Shown here piece after piece: positions 17,326-26,213 of a stretch of 64,000 bases of DNA. Within the stretch, counting starts at the first letter, position 1. Each line of letters begins with the position of its first letter. The translations under genes were made by a program, and so were the position numbers. The stretch comes from Enterobacter chuandaensis (GTDB taxonomy: Bacteria > Pseudomonadota > Gammaproteobacteria > Enterobacterales > Enterobacteriaceae). The notes under the pieces were generated by a model. The model was not told the DNA's origin. It saw nothing but the letters and a program-made list of their open reading frames with translations, and did no database searches. The DNA lies in contig NZ_QZCS01000004.1 of the NCBI RefSeq assembly GCF_003594915.1, positions 1 through 64,000 on the forward strand, given 5' to 3'.

Positions 17326-18534
17326 ATGTCTCTTCGTTCGCTGCGGGCGTTATGCCTCACAAGTTTTTTCCTCGCCGACGTCCGTGATGGACTCGGCCCT
17401 TTTCTCGGTATCTTTCTGACAGAACGCCACTGGACGCCTGATGATATCGGTATCCTGATGACTGCCGGTGGGCTGGCGGGATTGCTGGCTACGCTCCCGG
17501 CGGGGGTGATTACTGACACTTCCCGGAACAAACGCGCCTTGCTGGCGCTGCTCTGCATTTTGATCACCCTGAGCACGCTGCTGCTCTGGTTCAGCCAGCA
17601 GACCGGCGTTGTCGCCGTCTCACAAATGGTCACCGGCATCTGCGCGGCGTTTGTCGGGCCGCTCGTCGCCGGGATCACGCTGGGCCTGACCGGCCAGCGC
17701 GGGTTTAGCGCACAGATGGGCAAAAACGAGGCGTTCAATCATGGCGGCAATTTTGTCACCGCCGCGATAGCAGGCGGCATTGCCTGGTACTGGGGCGTCG
17801 GGGGGATTTTCCTGCTGATGACCTGCACGACGCTGCTGACGCTCTGCGCGCTGCTTGCCATCCGTAACGGGGACATTGATAACGATGCGGCGCGAGGGCT
17901 TTCATCTTCAGGTAACGTTCCTGTCCCCGGCTTCGCGGTGTTAATTAAAAACCGGGCGCTGTTTGTGACCGGGCTGACGCTGCTGCTGTTCCACCTGGCG
18001 AACGCCGCACTGCTTCCGATGCTGAGCATGAGGGTTGCCGCGGCACCCGCCTCGATCAACCCTGGCCTGTTCGCGGCAGGCACCGTTATCATCTCGCAGG
18101 CGGTGATGATCCCCGTTGCCATCTGGGTTGCAGGCCGAATAGAACGTTACGGCTACTGGCACCTGATTATGCTGGCATTGCTGGTGATGCCGGTGCGCGC
18201 GGTGCTGGCAGCCATCACGGACGCACCGTTGATGATGGTTCCGGTACAAATTCTCGACGGACTGGCCGCCGGGATCCTGGGCGTCGTGGTACCGTCGTTT
18301 ATCGTGGTGTTATTGCGCGGGAGCGGGCACGTCAATGCCGGGCAGAGTGTGGTGATGCTGATGCAGGGCATTGGCGCATCCATGAGCCCGGCGTTAACCG
18401 GCACGATTGCCGGTCATTACTCTTTTGCGACGGCATTCAGCGTGCTGAGCGCGATTGCGCTGGGGGCCGTTCTGCTCTGGTGGCGGGTTGCGCACCGAAG
18501 CTGGGAAACCGACAGTACGCCGGGTGGTGCATAG
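17326..18534 (+). CDS. Major facilitator superfamily transporter
   Basis: 402 residues from the ATG at 17326, with about twelve predicted helices (ADVRDGLGPFLGIFLTE near the start; GLAGLLATLPAGVITDTSRNKR corresponds to the helix 2-3 loop). A TTG start 33 bases upstream is also possible; neither has a strong ribosome site. The substrate cannot be told from sequence; drug or sugar export is usual for this size class. Its 3' end lies inside a strong hairpin shared with ldhA. Confidence 0.82.
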   Translation: MSLRSLRALCLTSFFLADVRDGLGPFLGIFLTERHWTPDDIGILMTAGGLAGLLATLPAGVITDTSRNKRALLALLCILITLSTLLLWFSQQTGVVAVSQMVTGICAAFVGPLVAGITLGLTGQRGFSAQMGKNEAFNHGGNFVTAAIAGGIAWYWGVGGIFLLMTCTTLLTLCALLAIRNGDIDNDAARGLSSSGNVPVPGFAVLIKNRALFVTGLTLLLFHLANAALLPMLSMRVAAAPASINPGLFAAGTVIISQAVMIPVAIWVAGRIERYGYWHLIMLALLVMPVRAVLAAITDAPLMMVPVQILDGLAAGILGVVVPSFIVVLLRGSGHVNAGQSVVMLMQGIGASMSPALTGTIAGHYSFATAFSVLSAIALGAVLLWWRVAHRSWETDSTPGGA

Positions 18535-18548
18535 CCATCACCCGGCGT
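18517..18548. terminator. Bidirectional terminator between MFS gene and ldhA
   Basis: ACGCCGGGTG (18517-18526) and CACCCGGCGT (18539-18548) pair perfectly around a 12-base loop. The stem overlaps the last codons of the MFS gene and lies just beyond the ldhA stop, so it can end both convergent transcripts. Confidence 0.65.
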
Positions 18549-18553
18549 CACGC

Positions 18554-19543
18554 TTATGCCAGTTCGTTAGGGCACGCTTCACCTTTTTCCAGCTGCTTCA
18601 GGTTACCGAGCGTGGTTTCAGAAATGCTGATCAGCGCTTCGGCAGTCAAAAACGCCTGGTGGCCAGTAAACAGGACGTTATGACAGGCCGACAGACGGCG
18701 GAACACGTCGTCCTGGATCACATCGTTGGACTTGTCTTCAAAAAACAGGTCGCGCTCGTTCTCATACACGTCCATCCCCAGCGCGCCAATTTTCTGGGTT
18801 TTCAGCGCTTCGATAGCGGCCTGAGAGTCAACCAGCCCGCCGCGGCTGGTATTGATGATCATCACACCGTCTTTCATCTGGTCAAACGCCGCCTGGTTAA
18901 GCAGGTGGTAGTTTTCCGGCGTCAGCGGGCAGTGCAGGGAGATCACGTCAGACTGCGAGAACAGGGTCGGCAGGTCGACGTATTCCACGCCCAGCTCCAG
19001 CGCCGCAGCGCTTGGGTAGGGGTCGAACGCCAGCAGACGCATGCCGAAGCCTTTCAGAATGCGCAGGGCAGCCACGCCAATTTTACCGGTGCCGATCACG
19101 CCCGCGGTTTTGCCGTACATGGTAAAGCCGGTCAGCCCCTCCAGGGAGAAGTTGGCATCACGGGTGCGCTGATAAGCGCGGTGAATACGACGGTTAAGCG
19201 ACATCATCATGCCAATCGCATGCTCCGCCACCGCTTCCGGGGAATAGGCCGGGACGCGCACCACCTTCAGACCCAGCTCTTTCGCCGCGTCGAGATCCAC
19301 GTTGTTAAAGCCCGCACAGCGCAGGGCGATATACTTCACCCCCTGTTTTTTCAACTCTTCCAGCACCGGGCGACTGCCGTCGTCGTTAACAAAAATGCAG
19401 ACGCCTTCACAGCCGTGCGCCGTTTTGGCGGTTCTTTCGGACAGCAGAAAGTCGAAAAATTCAAGCTCAAACCCGTAAGCCTCGTTAACATGTTGCAGAT
19501 ACTTTTTGTCGTACTGCTTTGTGCTATATACCGCGAGTTTCAT
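18554..19543 (-). CDS. ldhA: Fermentative D-lactate dehydrogenase LdhA
   Basis: 329 residues, the same as E. coli LdhA. It reduces pyruvate to D-lactate with NADH in mixed-acid fermentation. The NAD fold contains VIGTGKIG (about 150-157), the substrate arginine lies in NTSRGGLVD, and the catalytic histidine is in FTGHQAFLT near residue 296. Start MKLAVYSTKQYDKKYL is typical. The promoter region upstream is AT-rich and is followed by unrelated material rather than hslJ or ydbH directly. Confidence 0.96.
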   Translation of the reverse strand: MKLAVYSTKQYDKKYLQHVNEAYGFELEFFDFLLSERTAKTAHGCEGVCIFVNDDGSRPVLEELKKQGVKYIALRCAGFNNVDLDAAKELGLKVVRVPAYSPEAVAEHAIGMMMSLNRRIHRAYQRTRDANFSLEGLTGFTMYGKTAGVIGTGKIGVAALRILKGFGMRLLAFDPYPSAAALELGVEYVDLPTLFSQSDVISLHCPLTPENYHLLNQAAFDQMKDGVMIINTSRGGLVDSQAAIEALKTQKIGALGMDVYENERDLFFEDKSNDVIQDDVFRRLSACHNVLFTGHQAFLTAEALISISETTLGNLKQLEKGEACPNELA

Positions 19544-19869
19544 AAGACTTTCTCCAGTGATTTTGCATTCACGTTAGCATGATTAAAATTATCTTACAAT
19601 TTATAAAATATTATTGAATTCAATAAGTTCTATCAATTATTCTAGAGCATCTAAGCATTCTAACTCCATGATATTCTTACTGCGTGGGAGCGTCGGGGCG
19701 AATCTGGCCTGCGGCAGTGGGGATGATGAACTCGGTTCAGAATGCGATACGACGTCTGGAGGACGATGCTAAAGAATGGCAAGAGGCTATGAAAACTGCA
19801 ATTCTTCCGGTAGTAAGGGGACGTTGTTAAGGATTGAGAGAGGCATCAGACGAAGAAGGAGAGTCGTGC
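19544..19869. other. Non-genic stretch upstream of ldhA
   Basis: This 326-bp gap holds the ldhA promoter at its left (AT-rich to about 19670). The right half, 19684-19830, carries a short open frame that could give about 48 residues ending AILPVVRGRC; it has no recognisable domain and no convincing ribosome site, so it may be the tail of a lost gene. E. coli has ldhA and ydbH adjacent, so this is inserted or residual DNA. I see no RNA gene or transposase fragment. Confidence 0.4.
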
Positions 19870-20190
19870 ATGCAACAGTTTGAATTGTCGTTAACCCCGC
19901 CCATATGGCCTGCTTTGTGCTATTTTATTGTATCTGCAGCTCTTTTTTGCTTGCTGTATATGGGAAAACGTAAGGTTAACATGCTTCGCAAATACCCTGT
20001 CTTCATTGCTTACACGCTGATTGTGATAGCCAGTTCAGCCATTCAAATTAACGTATTTGCCAATGGTCGGGAGTTTGTGAGCGGTTTTTTGCATATTAGC
20101 TTTGATCCGTGGCGTTACGACTCGGTGTATTGGGGGTCATTAATATTCGCTATGCTTTATCTCCTGACTTTGCCCCGCATCAGGCACTAG
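19870..20190 (+). CDS. Small inner-membrane protein, unknown
   Basis: 106 residues from the ATG at 19870 (AGGAGAGTCGTGC in front; an earlier in-frame start would lack this site). It has three predicted membrane helices: about 10-30, 43-63 and 82-100, with a basic loop KRKVNMLRK. No family is recognised. GC is lower than in flanking genes. It lies between ldhA and ydbH where E. coli has no gene, so it is probably an acquired or strain-variable gene. Orientation is the same as ydbH, but a 128-bp gap argues for separate transcription. Confidence 0.55.
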   Translation: MQQFELSLTPPIWPALCYFIVSAALFCLLYMGKRKVNMLRKYPVFIAYTLIVIASSAIQINVFANGREFVSGFLHISFDPWRYDSVYWGSLIFAMLYLLTLPRIRH

Positions 20191-20317
20191 CGTCGCAGCT
20201 TATCGCTACAACATCTATCCTTAAATCTGGCTTTGGGTTCAACTGACCCGCTAAACATGCGACAATATTCGGCATTGCCGGCTTAATTATTTCGAAAAAT
20301 CAGGACATTAACTGCCC

Positions 20318-22957
20318 ATGAAGGGTAAATACAAAGCCGCCATTGCGGTTTTACTGCTGTTGATTTTGGTGCCGCTGACGCTGCTGATGACGCTCGCCCA
20401 GTGGGTGCCGACGCTCGCCGGGATCTGGCTTCCGGTTGGAACGCGCATCGCTTTTGAAGAGAGCCCCAAACTCACCCGTCACGCGCTGGTGATCCCCGAT
20501 CTCCGCTATCTGGTGGAAGAGTGCGAAATTGCCCGCATTGATAACGTGACGCTGTCACATCCGAGCCGCTGGAAGCTGGATATCGGCTCGCTGGATCTTA
20601 ACACCGTCTGTCTGAGCAAGATTCCCCAGTCTGCGCCCTCAACCGTCGCCCCCAAAACGCTGGCACAATGGCAGGCGGTGTTACCGAACACCTGGCTCAC
20701 CATTCACCGTCTGACGCTCTCTCCCTGGCAGCAGTGGCAGGGCGAGCTTAATGCGTCACTGACGCCCTCCAGCCAGGAGATCGCTTACAAAGGCGAACAG
20801 GTCAGCATCAAAGGCACGCTTCGCGGCCAGACGCTCTCGGTCAGCCAGTTTGATGTTCAGCTCCCTGACCAGCCGCAGCCCATTAAGCTGGCGGGCGAGT
20901 TTACCTTGCCGCTGGTGCCGGACGGCGTGCCGGTGAAAGGCCACGCGGTAGCCACCTTTAACGTGCCACAGTTAACGTCCCTGGTCGATGCCGATCTGGA
21001 CTGGGAAGATAATCAGGGACAACTGGTGGTCATGGCGCGGGACAACCCCGATCCGCTGCTTGACCTGCCGTGGCAGGTCACGGCGGAGCAGCTGAACATC
21101 AGCGACGGACGCTGGAACTGGGATCTCTCCGGTATGCCGCTCAGCGGTCGGGTTTCCCTGCGTGCCGAAAACTGGCAGCAGGGACTGGAAAAAGCCACCC
21201 TGACCGGACGGCTGAACGTATTGACGCAAGGCGATGCGGGGAAAGGCAACGCGGTACTGAATATTGGGCCCGGCAGGCTCAGTATGGAAAACAGCGACAT
21301 GCCGCTGCATCTGAGCGGCGAGGCGAAGCAAAACGATCTTATTCTTTACGCCAAATTGCCCGCCAGACTGACCGGCAGCCTGTATGAACCGCAGCTCGAC
21401 TTCCAGCCCGGCGCGCTGCTCCGCTCGCGCGGGCGCATTATTGACTCACTCGATATCGATGAAATCCGCTGGCCGCTGGCGGGTGTGAAGCTGACGCAAA
21501 AGGGCGTGGACGGCCGTCTACAGGCTATTCTGCGTGCTCATGAAAACGAGATGGGCGATTTTGAACTCCATCTGGACGGTCAGGCCAACGATTTTCTCCC
21601 CGATAACGGCCTGTGGCAGTGGCGCTACTGGGGAAAAGGCGGCTTTACGCCAATGAATGCCCGCTGGGATGTCGCCGGGAAAGGCGAGTGGCGGGATAAA
21701 CTCATCGAGCTCACCGCGCTCTCCACCGGTTTTGACAAGCTCCAGTACGGCACGATGGAGGTCAGCAAGCCGCGCCTCGTGCTGGATCATCCTGTGCGCT
21801 GGCTCCGCGAACCGGAACAACCGACCTTTAGCGGCGCGCTGTCGCTCAATGCCGGGCAAACCCGGTTCGCTGGCGGCAGCGTTTTGCCGCCGTCGGTCCT
21901 GACATTCAGCGTCGACGGCACCGACCCGACGATTTTCCAGTTTAAGGGCGATCTCCGTGCGGAAAAAATTGGCCCGGTACAGGTAAACGGCCGCTGGGAC
22001 GGGGAGCGCCTTCGCGGACAGGCCTGGTGGCCGAAACAGTCGCTCACTGTCTTCCAGCCGCTGATCCCGCCGGACTGGAAAATGACGCTGCGCGACGGGG
22101 AACTCTATGCGCAGGTCGCCTTCTCGGCGGCGGCAGAACAGGGCTTTGAGGCGGGCGGGCACGGCGTGCTGAAATCCGGCAGCGCCTGGATGCCGGATAA
22201 CCAGATCAACGGCGTCGATTTTGTGCTGCCGTTCCGCTTCAGCGAGGGGACCTGGTCACTGGGCACGCGCGGCCCGGTTACGTTGCGCATTGGCGAAGTG
22301 AAAAACCTGGTGACCGCGCGCAACATTACCGCGGACCTGCAGGGAGATTACCCCTGGACGGAGGACAACCCACTGTTGCTCACCAACGTGAAGGTGGAAA
22401 CCCTCGGCGGGAAGATTACCATGCAGCAGCTGCGGATGCCGCAGCACGATCCGGCTCTGCTGCGCGTGGACAATATCTCCTCCAGCGAGCTGATCGGCGC
22501 CGTTAATCCGAAGCAGTTTGCCATGTCAGGCCCGGTCAGCGGGGCGCTGCCGTTCTGGCTGGACAATGAAAAGTGGATCATTAAAGATGGCTGGCTGACC
22601 AACCCCGGGCCGATGACGCTGCGTATCGATAAAGATACGGCTGACGCCATCGTGAAAGATAATATGGTTGCGGGGGCGGCGATTAACTGGCTCCGTTATA
22701 TGGAAATCTCGCAGTCGTGGACGAGAATCAATTTAGATAACCTGGGTGAATTAACCATGCAGGCGACCATCAAGGGGACCAGCCGCGTGGACGGCAAAAG
22801 CAGCTCCGTCAACCTGAACTATACCCATGACGAGAATGTCTTTACCCTGTGGCGCAGCCTGCGTTTTGGCGACAACCTGCAAACCTGGTTTGAGCAACAC
22901 GCGGCGATACCCGCTCTGCGCAGTTCGACTGGCAAGGAAAGTGAGGAACAACAATGA
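20318..22957 (+). CDS. ydbH: YdbH, AsmA-like intermembrane lipid transport protein
   Basis: 879 residues (E. coli YdbH about 879). One N-terminal membrane helix (about 6-27) anchors a long periplasmic beta-rich domain. YdbH is one of three AsmA-like proteins, with TamB and YhdP, that redundantly move phospholipids from inner to outer membrane. It overlaps ynbE by 4 bases (ATGA), and the order ydbH-ynbE-ydbL is as in E. coli, where YnbE pairs with the YdbH C terminus in the outer membrane and YdbL modulates the pair. Confidence 0.93.
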   Translation: MKGKYKAAIAVLLLLILVPLTLLMTLAQWVPTLAGIWLPVGTRIAFEESPKLTRHALVIPDLRYLVEECEIARIDNVTLSHPSRWKLDIGSLDLNTVCLSKIPQSAPSTVAPKTLAQWQAVLPNTWLTIHRLTLSPWQQWQGELNASLTPSSQEIAYKGEQVSIKGTLRGQTLSVSQFDVQLPDQPQPIKLAGEFTLPLVPDGVPVKGHAVATFNVPQLTSLVDADLDWEDNQGQLVVMARDNPDPLLDLPWQVTAEQLNISDGRWNWDLSGMPLSGRVSLRAENWQQGLEKATLTGRLNVLTQGDAGKGNAVLNIGPGRLSMENSDMPLHLSGEAKQNDLILYAKLPARLTGSLYEPQLDFQPGALLRSRGRIIDSLDIDEIRWPLAGVKLTQKGVDGRLQAILRAHENEMGDFELHLDGQANDFLPDNGLWQWRYWGKGGFTPMNARWDVAGKGEWRDKLIELTALSTGFDKLQYGTMEVSKPRLVLDHPVRWLREPEQPTFSGALSLNAGQTRFAGGSVLPPSVLTFSVDGTDPTIFQFKGDLRAEKIGPVQVNGRWDGERLRGQAWWPKQSLTVFQPLIPPDWKMTLRDGELYAQVAFSAAAEQGFEAGGHGVLKSGSAWMPDNQINGVDFVLPFRFSEGTWSLGTRGPVTLRIGEVKNLVTARNITADLQGDYPWTEDNPLLLTNVKVETLGGKITMQQLRMPQHDPALLRVDNISSSELIGAVNPKQFAMSGPVSGALPFWLDNEKWIIKDGWLTNPGPMTLRIDKDTADAIVKDNMVAGAAINWLRYMEISQSWTRINLDNLGELTMQATIKGTSRVDGKSSSVNLNYTHDENVFTLWRSLRFGDNLQTWFEQHAAIPALRSSTGKESEEQQ

Positions 22958-23139
22958 AAAAGATGGCTGGTGCGCTCACCGTTGCCGCGCTACTGACCGG
23001 CTGTACGCCGCGCATTGAAGTCGCTGCGCCAAAGGAGCCGATTACCATCAATATGAATGTCAAAATCGAACATGAGATCCACATCAAGGTCGATAAAGAC
23101 GTTGAAACCCTGCTGAAATCGCGCAGCGATCTGTTCTGA
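22954..23139 (+). CDS. ynbE: YnbE outer-membrane lipoprotein, partner of YdbH
   Basis: 61 residues. A lipoprotein signal ends LLTGC with Cys17; Thr at +2 fits sorting to the outer membrane. The mature part is only about 45 residues and strand-forming (ITINMNVKIEHEIHIKVD), which suits the known model in which YnbE stacks on the C-terminal end of the YdbH groove. It starts within the ydbH stop codon region (ATGA overlap), so the two are translationally coupled. Confidence 0.92.
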   Translation: MKKMAGALTVAALLTGCTPRIEVAAPKEPITINMNVKIEHEIHIKVDKDVETLLKSRSDLF

Positions 23140-23146
23140 GGACGCC

Positions 23147-23464
23147 ATGAAACGATTAGCGTTGATTTTACTGGCCCTGAGTATAAACGTGCAGGCGGCT
23201 GGGCTGACCTTAAACGATGCCCGGGCGCAGGGGCGCGTGGGGGAAACCCTCAGCGGTTATCTTGCTCCGATCCAACAGGATGCTGAAACGCTGGAGCTGG
23301 TGAGCCGCATTAACGCGGCGCGCACGGAGAGCTATCAGAAGCTCGCCGACAGCAATAATTTACCGGTCGATGAAGTGGCGAAAATGGCGGGGCAAAAACT
23401 GGTTGCTCGGGCGCAGCCGGGCGAATACGTCAAGGGCATTAACGGAAAATGGCTTAAAAAGTAG
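23147..23464 (+). CDS. ydbL: YdbL periplasmic protein (DUF1318)
   Basis: 105 residues with a signal peptide (about 1-18, ending VQA) and a DUF1318 domain: LTLNDARAQGRVGETLSGYL, then RINAARTESYQKLADSN. In E. coli YdbL acts with YdbH and YnbE, apparently tuning assembly of the bridge. It is 7 bases downstream of ynbE. Its stop codon directly abuts the feaR stop on the opposite strand, leaving no terminator space between. Confidence 0.92.
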   Translation: MKRLALILLALSINVQAAGLTLNDARAQGRVGETLSGYLAPIQQDAETLELVSRINAARTESYQKLADSNNLPVDEVAKMAGQKLVARAQPGEYVKGINGKWLKK

Positions 23465-24373
23465 CTAGCGGTAGCGCTTGCGGTATTCACCCGGCGAGAC
23501 GCCAAAACGCTGCTTAAAGGCCGTTGAGAAATGGCTATGGTCGGTAAACCCCCAGCTGTAGCCAATGCCCGCCAGCTTTTCATCATCGCCGGTGGATTGC
23601 AGTACCTGTGCACAGAGATCCAGACGACGGTTTTTAATGTACTGCGCTACCACCAGTCCCTTCTCGGCAAACATGCGGTAGAGGCTGCGCACGGACATTC
23701 CGCTCTCGGCAGCAATCCATTCCGGGCGCAGCGCTTCAGACTGAATATGGTCGTCAATCAGTGCCACCACATGCTGGAACTGGCGCTCCTTACGCGGCTG
23801 CATCACGTCGCGCTGCTGAAAAGCGGGGCGCAGCAGGCAGATCATCGCTTCGAGCGCCGCTTCACTCTCCCGGTCACTCAGGTCGGCATTGCTCATGCTC
23901 TCCATCAGCAGGCGATGGCTCAGCTGTACAGTGGGCAAGGTGCGGGAAAGGGCCGTTGCGCAGTTTATCTCCTGAAAGCGGCACTGCTGCTCAATAATCT
24001 GACGGGGAACCAGCAGCGAAATCTGGCGGGATTTTTCCCGCCAGTTGATTGAGCAGGGGCGCGATGCGTCAAGCAGCGTAATATCACCGGTTTTAAGCAG
24101 CGCGCGACGGTCATCCTGCTCAATTTCCGCGCTGCCTTCAAGCTGGAAGACGGTGTAGAACCAGGCATCATTACTCTGCTGGATCTCCTGATGAGAGCGG
24201 AACAGGTTTACCCCGCCTGCAGTGACGGTACTGAGCTTCAGGCTGCGCGCATAGCTGGTCTCCAGCTCACCGAAGAATTTACCCCCGGTGGGCTGGGCGT
24301 TAAAACGCCCGCAAACCTGGTTAATTTGCGCCAGCCACTGCTGATACTTTTCCTGGTCACTTGCACACGCCAT
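23465..24373 (-). CDS. feaR: FeaR, AraC-family activator of aromatic amine catabolism
   Basis: 302 residues. A cupin-like sensing domain (NDAWFYTVFQLEG; GDITLLDASRPCSINW) is followed by a C-terminal double helix-turn-helix (about 205-300; ESGMSVRSLYRMFAEKG and GFTDHSHFSTAFKQRFG). FeaR activates feaB and tynA in response to phenylacetaldehyde-type compounds. A longer frame begins at 24415, but the ATG at 24373 follows GAGAGAAGCG and aligns with the E. coli start. It is divergent from feaB, with two FeaR-type sites between. Confidence 0.92.
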   Translation of the reverse strand: MACASDQEKYQQWLAQINQVCGRFNAQPTGGKFFGELETSYARSLKLSTVTAGGVNLFRSHQEIQQSNDAWFYTVFQLEGSAEIEQDDRRALLKTGDITLLDASRPCSINWREKSRQISLLVPRQIIEQQCRFQEINCATALSRTLPTVQLSHRLLMESMSNADLSDRESEAALEAMICLLRPAFQQRDVMQPRKERQFQHVVALIDDHIQSEALRPEWIAAESGMSVRSLYRMFAEKGLVVAQYIKNRRLDLCAQVLQSTGDDEKLAGIGYSWGFTDHSHFSTAFKQRFGVSPGEYRKRYR

Positions 24374-24512
24374 CGCTTCTCTCACTGCACCGTCAACGTT
24401 TTCGCATTGTTGCATTTGTGTTGCATTTTGTCAGAGCTATGAGGCTGACTATAGGAAAGAACACTCACCGGTAACAGCGATATAAGCGGCAATTATCGCG
24501 AATTGCGGCACC

Positions 24513-24549
24513 TGTCACAGGTGGCAAAGCGAATGTCACAGAGACAAAA
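24513..24549 (+). promoter_or_regulatory. Two FeaR-type sites upstream of feaB
   Basis: Positions 24513-24528 and 24534-24549 both read TGTCA-N8-AAA, matching the TGNCA-N8-AAA pattern described for E. coli FeaR. They are direct repeats exactly 21 bp apart, two helical turns, so two activator subunits would face the same side of the DNA. They lie 66-102 bp before the feaB start. Confidence 0.65.
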
Positions 24550-24614
24550 GCGAGAATGCAAAACCCCACTTAGACTGGATTAACACCCTGAGAATAACAA
24601 CGAAGGAGTATCCT

Positions 24615-26114
24615 ATGTCTGAATCACAGGTGGCCATTCTGCCTGCCGTGCAGCAGTTTTTAGACCGACATCATGGCCTGTGGATTGAAGGGCGTCAGGC
24701 CGCGTCAGACAGTGAAAAGCGGCTGAATGTCTACAACCCGGCCACGGGTGAGGTGATTGCCTCGACCGCCGATGCCAGCGTCGATGACGTTGACCGCGCG
24801 GTGATGTCCGGCTGGCGCGCGTTTGTTGCCCGCAGCTGGGCCGGAAAATTACCGGCGGAGCGCGAGCGGATCCTGCTCCGTTTCGCCGATCTGGTCGAGC
24901 AGCACGGCGAGGAGCTGGCCCAGCTTGAAACGCTGGAGCAGGGGAAATCGATCAACATCTCCCGTGCCTTTGAAGTCGGCTGTACCCTGAACTGGATGCG
25001 CTATACCGCCGGGCTGACCACGAAAATAGCCGGTAAAACCCTCGATCTCTCCATCCCGCTGCCGCAAGGTGCGCGTTACCAGGCGTGGACGCGCAAAGAG
25101 CCGGTTGGCGTGGTGGCCGGGATTGTGCCCTGGAACTTCCCGCTGATGATCGGGATGTGGAAAGTGATGCCAGCGCTGGCCGCGGGCTGCTCTATTGTCA
25201 TCAAGCCTTCAGAAACCACGCCGCTGACCCTGCTGCGCGTGGCGGAGCTGGCCTGTGAAGCGGGCATTCCGGACGGGGTGTTCAACGTAGTGACCGGGAG
25301 CGGCGCGGTGTGTGGCGCAGCGCTGACCTCGCACCCGCATATCGCGAAGGTGAGCTTTACCGGCTCAACGGCGACGGGTAAGCAAATTGCCCGCGCGGCG
25401 GCGGACACGCTAACCGGGGTGACCCTGGAGCTGGGCGGGAAAAACCCGGCCATCGTGCTCAAGGATGCGGACCCGGCGTGGGTGATAGAAGGATTAATGA
25501 CCGGCAGCTTCCTGAACCAGGGGCAGGTGTGCGCGGCGAGCTCGCGTATCTACATTGAAGCGCCGCTGTTTGACACGCTGGTCAGCGGGTTCGAACAGGC
25601 GGTGAAATCCCTGAGCGTCGGACCGGGCATGTCGCCGGAGGCGTTTATCAACCCGCTGGTGTCGCGTGCGCACTGCGATAAGGTGCAGACCTTCCTCGAC
25701 GAAGCGACGCAACGCAACGCGGAGCTGATCGTGGGTAACCGCGGACCGGAAGGCAAAGGCTATTACGTCTCGCCTACGCTGGTGGTGAACCCGGATGCCG
25801 CGCTGCGGTTAACCCGCGAAGAAGTGTTTGGCCCGGTGGTCAACCTGGTGCGGGTATCCGATGGGGAAGAGGCGCTCCAGCTGGCAAACGACACCGAATA
25901 TGGCCTGACGGCCAGCGTCTGGACGCAGAACATCAGCAAGGCGCTGGAGTATACCGACAGGCTGCAGGCGGGCACCGTCTGGGTGAACAGCCATACGCTG
26001 ATTGACGCCAACCTGCCGTTTGGCGGGATGAAGCAGTCCGGTACAGGACGTGATTTTGGCCCGGACTGGCTGGACGGCTGGTGCGAAACCAAGTCGGTTT
26101 GCGTGCGCTACTAG
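24615..26114 (+). CDS. feaB: Phenylacetaldehyde dehydrogenase FeaB
   Basis: 499 residues, an NAD-dependent aldehyde dehydrogenase. The general base is in LELGGKNP (about 268), the catalytic cysteine in GQVCAASSR (about 302), and [20 protein letters not shown] is typical. It converts phenylacetaldehyde made by TynA to phenylacetate, the substrate of PaaK. AAGGAGTATCCT precedes the ATG. In E. coli tynA is the neighbour; here a diguanylate cyclase gene separates the two. Confidence 0.94.
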   Translation: MSESQVAILPAVQQFLDRHHGLWIEGRQAASDSEKRLNVYNPATGEVIASTADASVDDVDRAVMSGWRAFVARSWAGKLPAERERILLRFADLVEQHGEELAQLETLEQGKSINISRAFEVGCTLNWMRYTAGLTTKIAGKTLDLSIPLPQGARYQAWTRKEPVGVVAGIVPWNFPLMIGMWKVMPALAAGCSIVIKPSETTPLTLLRVAELACEAGIPDGVFNVVTGSGAVCGAALTSHPHIAKVSFTGSTATGKQIARAAADTLTGVTLELGGKNPAIVLKDADPAWVIEGLMTGSFLNQGQVCAASSRIYIEAPLFDTLVSGFEQAVKSLSVGPGMSPEAFINPLVSRAHCDKVQTFLDEATQRNAELIVGNRGPEGKGYYVSPTLVVNPDAALRLTREEVFGPVVNLVRVSDGEEALQLANDTEYGLTASVWTQNISKALEYTDRLQAGTVWVNSHTLIDANLPFGGMKQSGTGRDFGPDWLDGWCETKSVCVRY

Positions 26115-26121
26115 TAAAAGC

Positions 26122-26148
26122 AAAAGGCAACCGGGAGGTTGCCTTTTT
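26122..26148 (+). terminator. Rho-independent terminator of feaB
   Basis: AAAAGGCAAC and GTTGCCTTTT pair perfectly around a six-base loop, ending in five T bases, 8 bases after the feaB stop. A textbook intrinsic terminator. Confidence 0.9.
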
Positions 26149-26158
26149 AGTGTTTGTT

Positions 26159-26190
26159 CCCTCTCCCGTGGGAGAGGGTCAGGGTGAGGG
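26159..26190. repeat. REP-like palindromic repeat, copy 1
   Basis: The palindromic unit (CCCTCTCCC...GGGAGAGGG followed by TCAGGGTGAGGG) recurs at 29867-29902. Such units are common between genes of enterobacteria and stabilise mRNA or bind gyrase/IHF in the families studied. This copy lies between feaB and the diguanylate cyclase gene. Confidence 0.7.
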
Positions 26191-26213
26191 CATCAGGCCG
26201 CACCCTGTGTTAT

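Noticed and set aside
19684..19830. 48-codon frame ending AILPVVRGRC as a gene
   Set aside because: There is no ribosome site or recognisable family; described only within the non-genic stretch.
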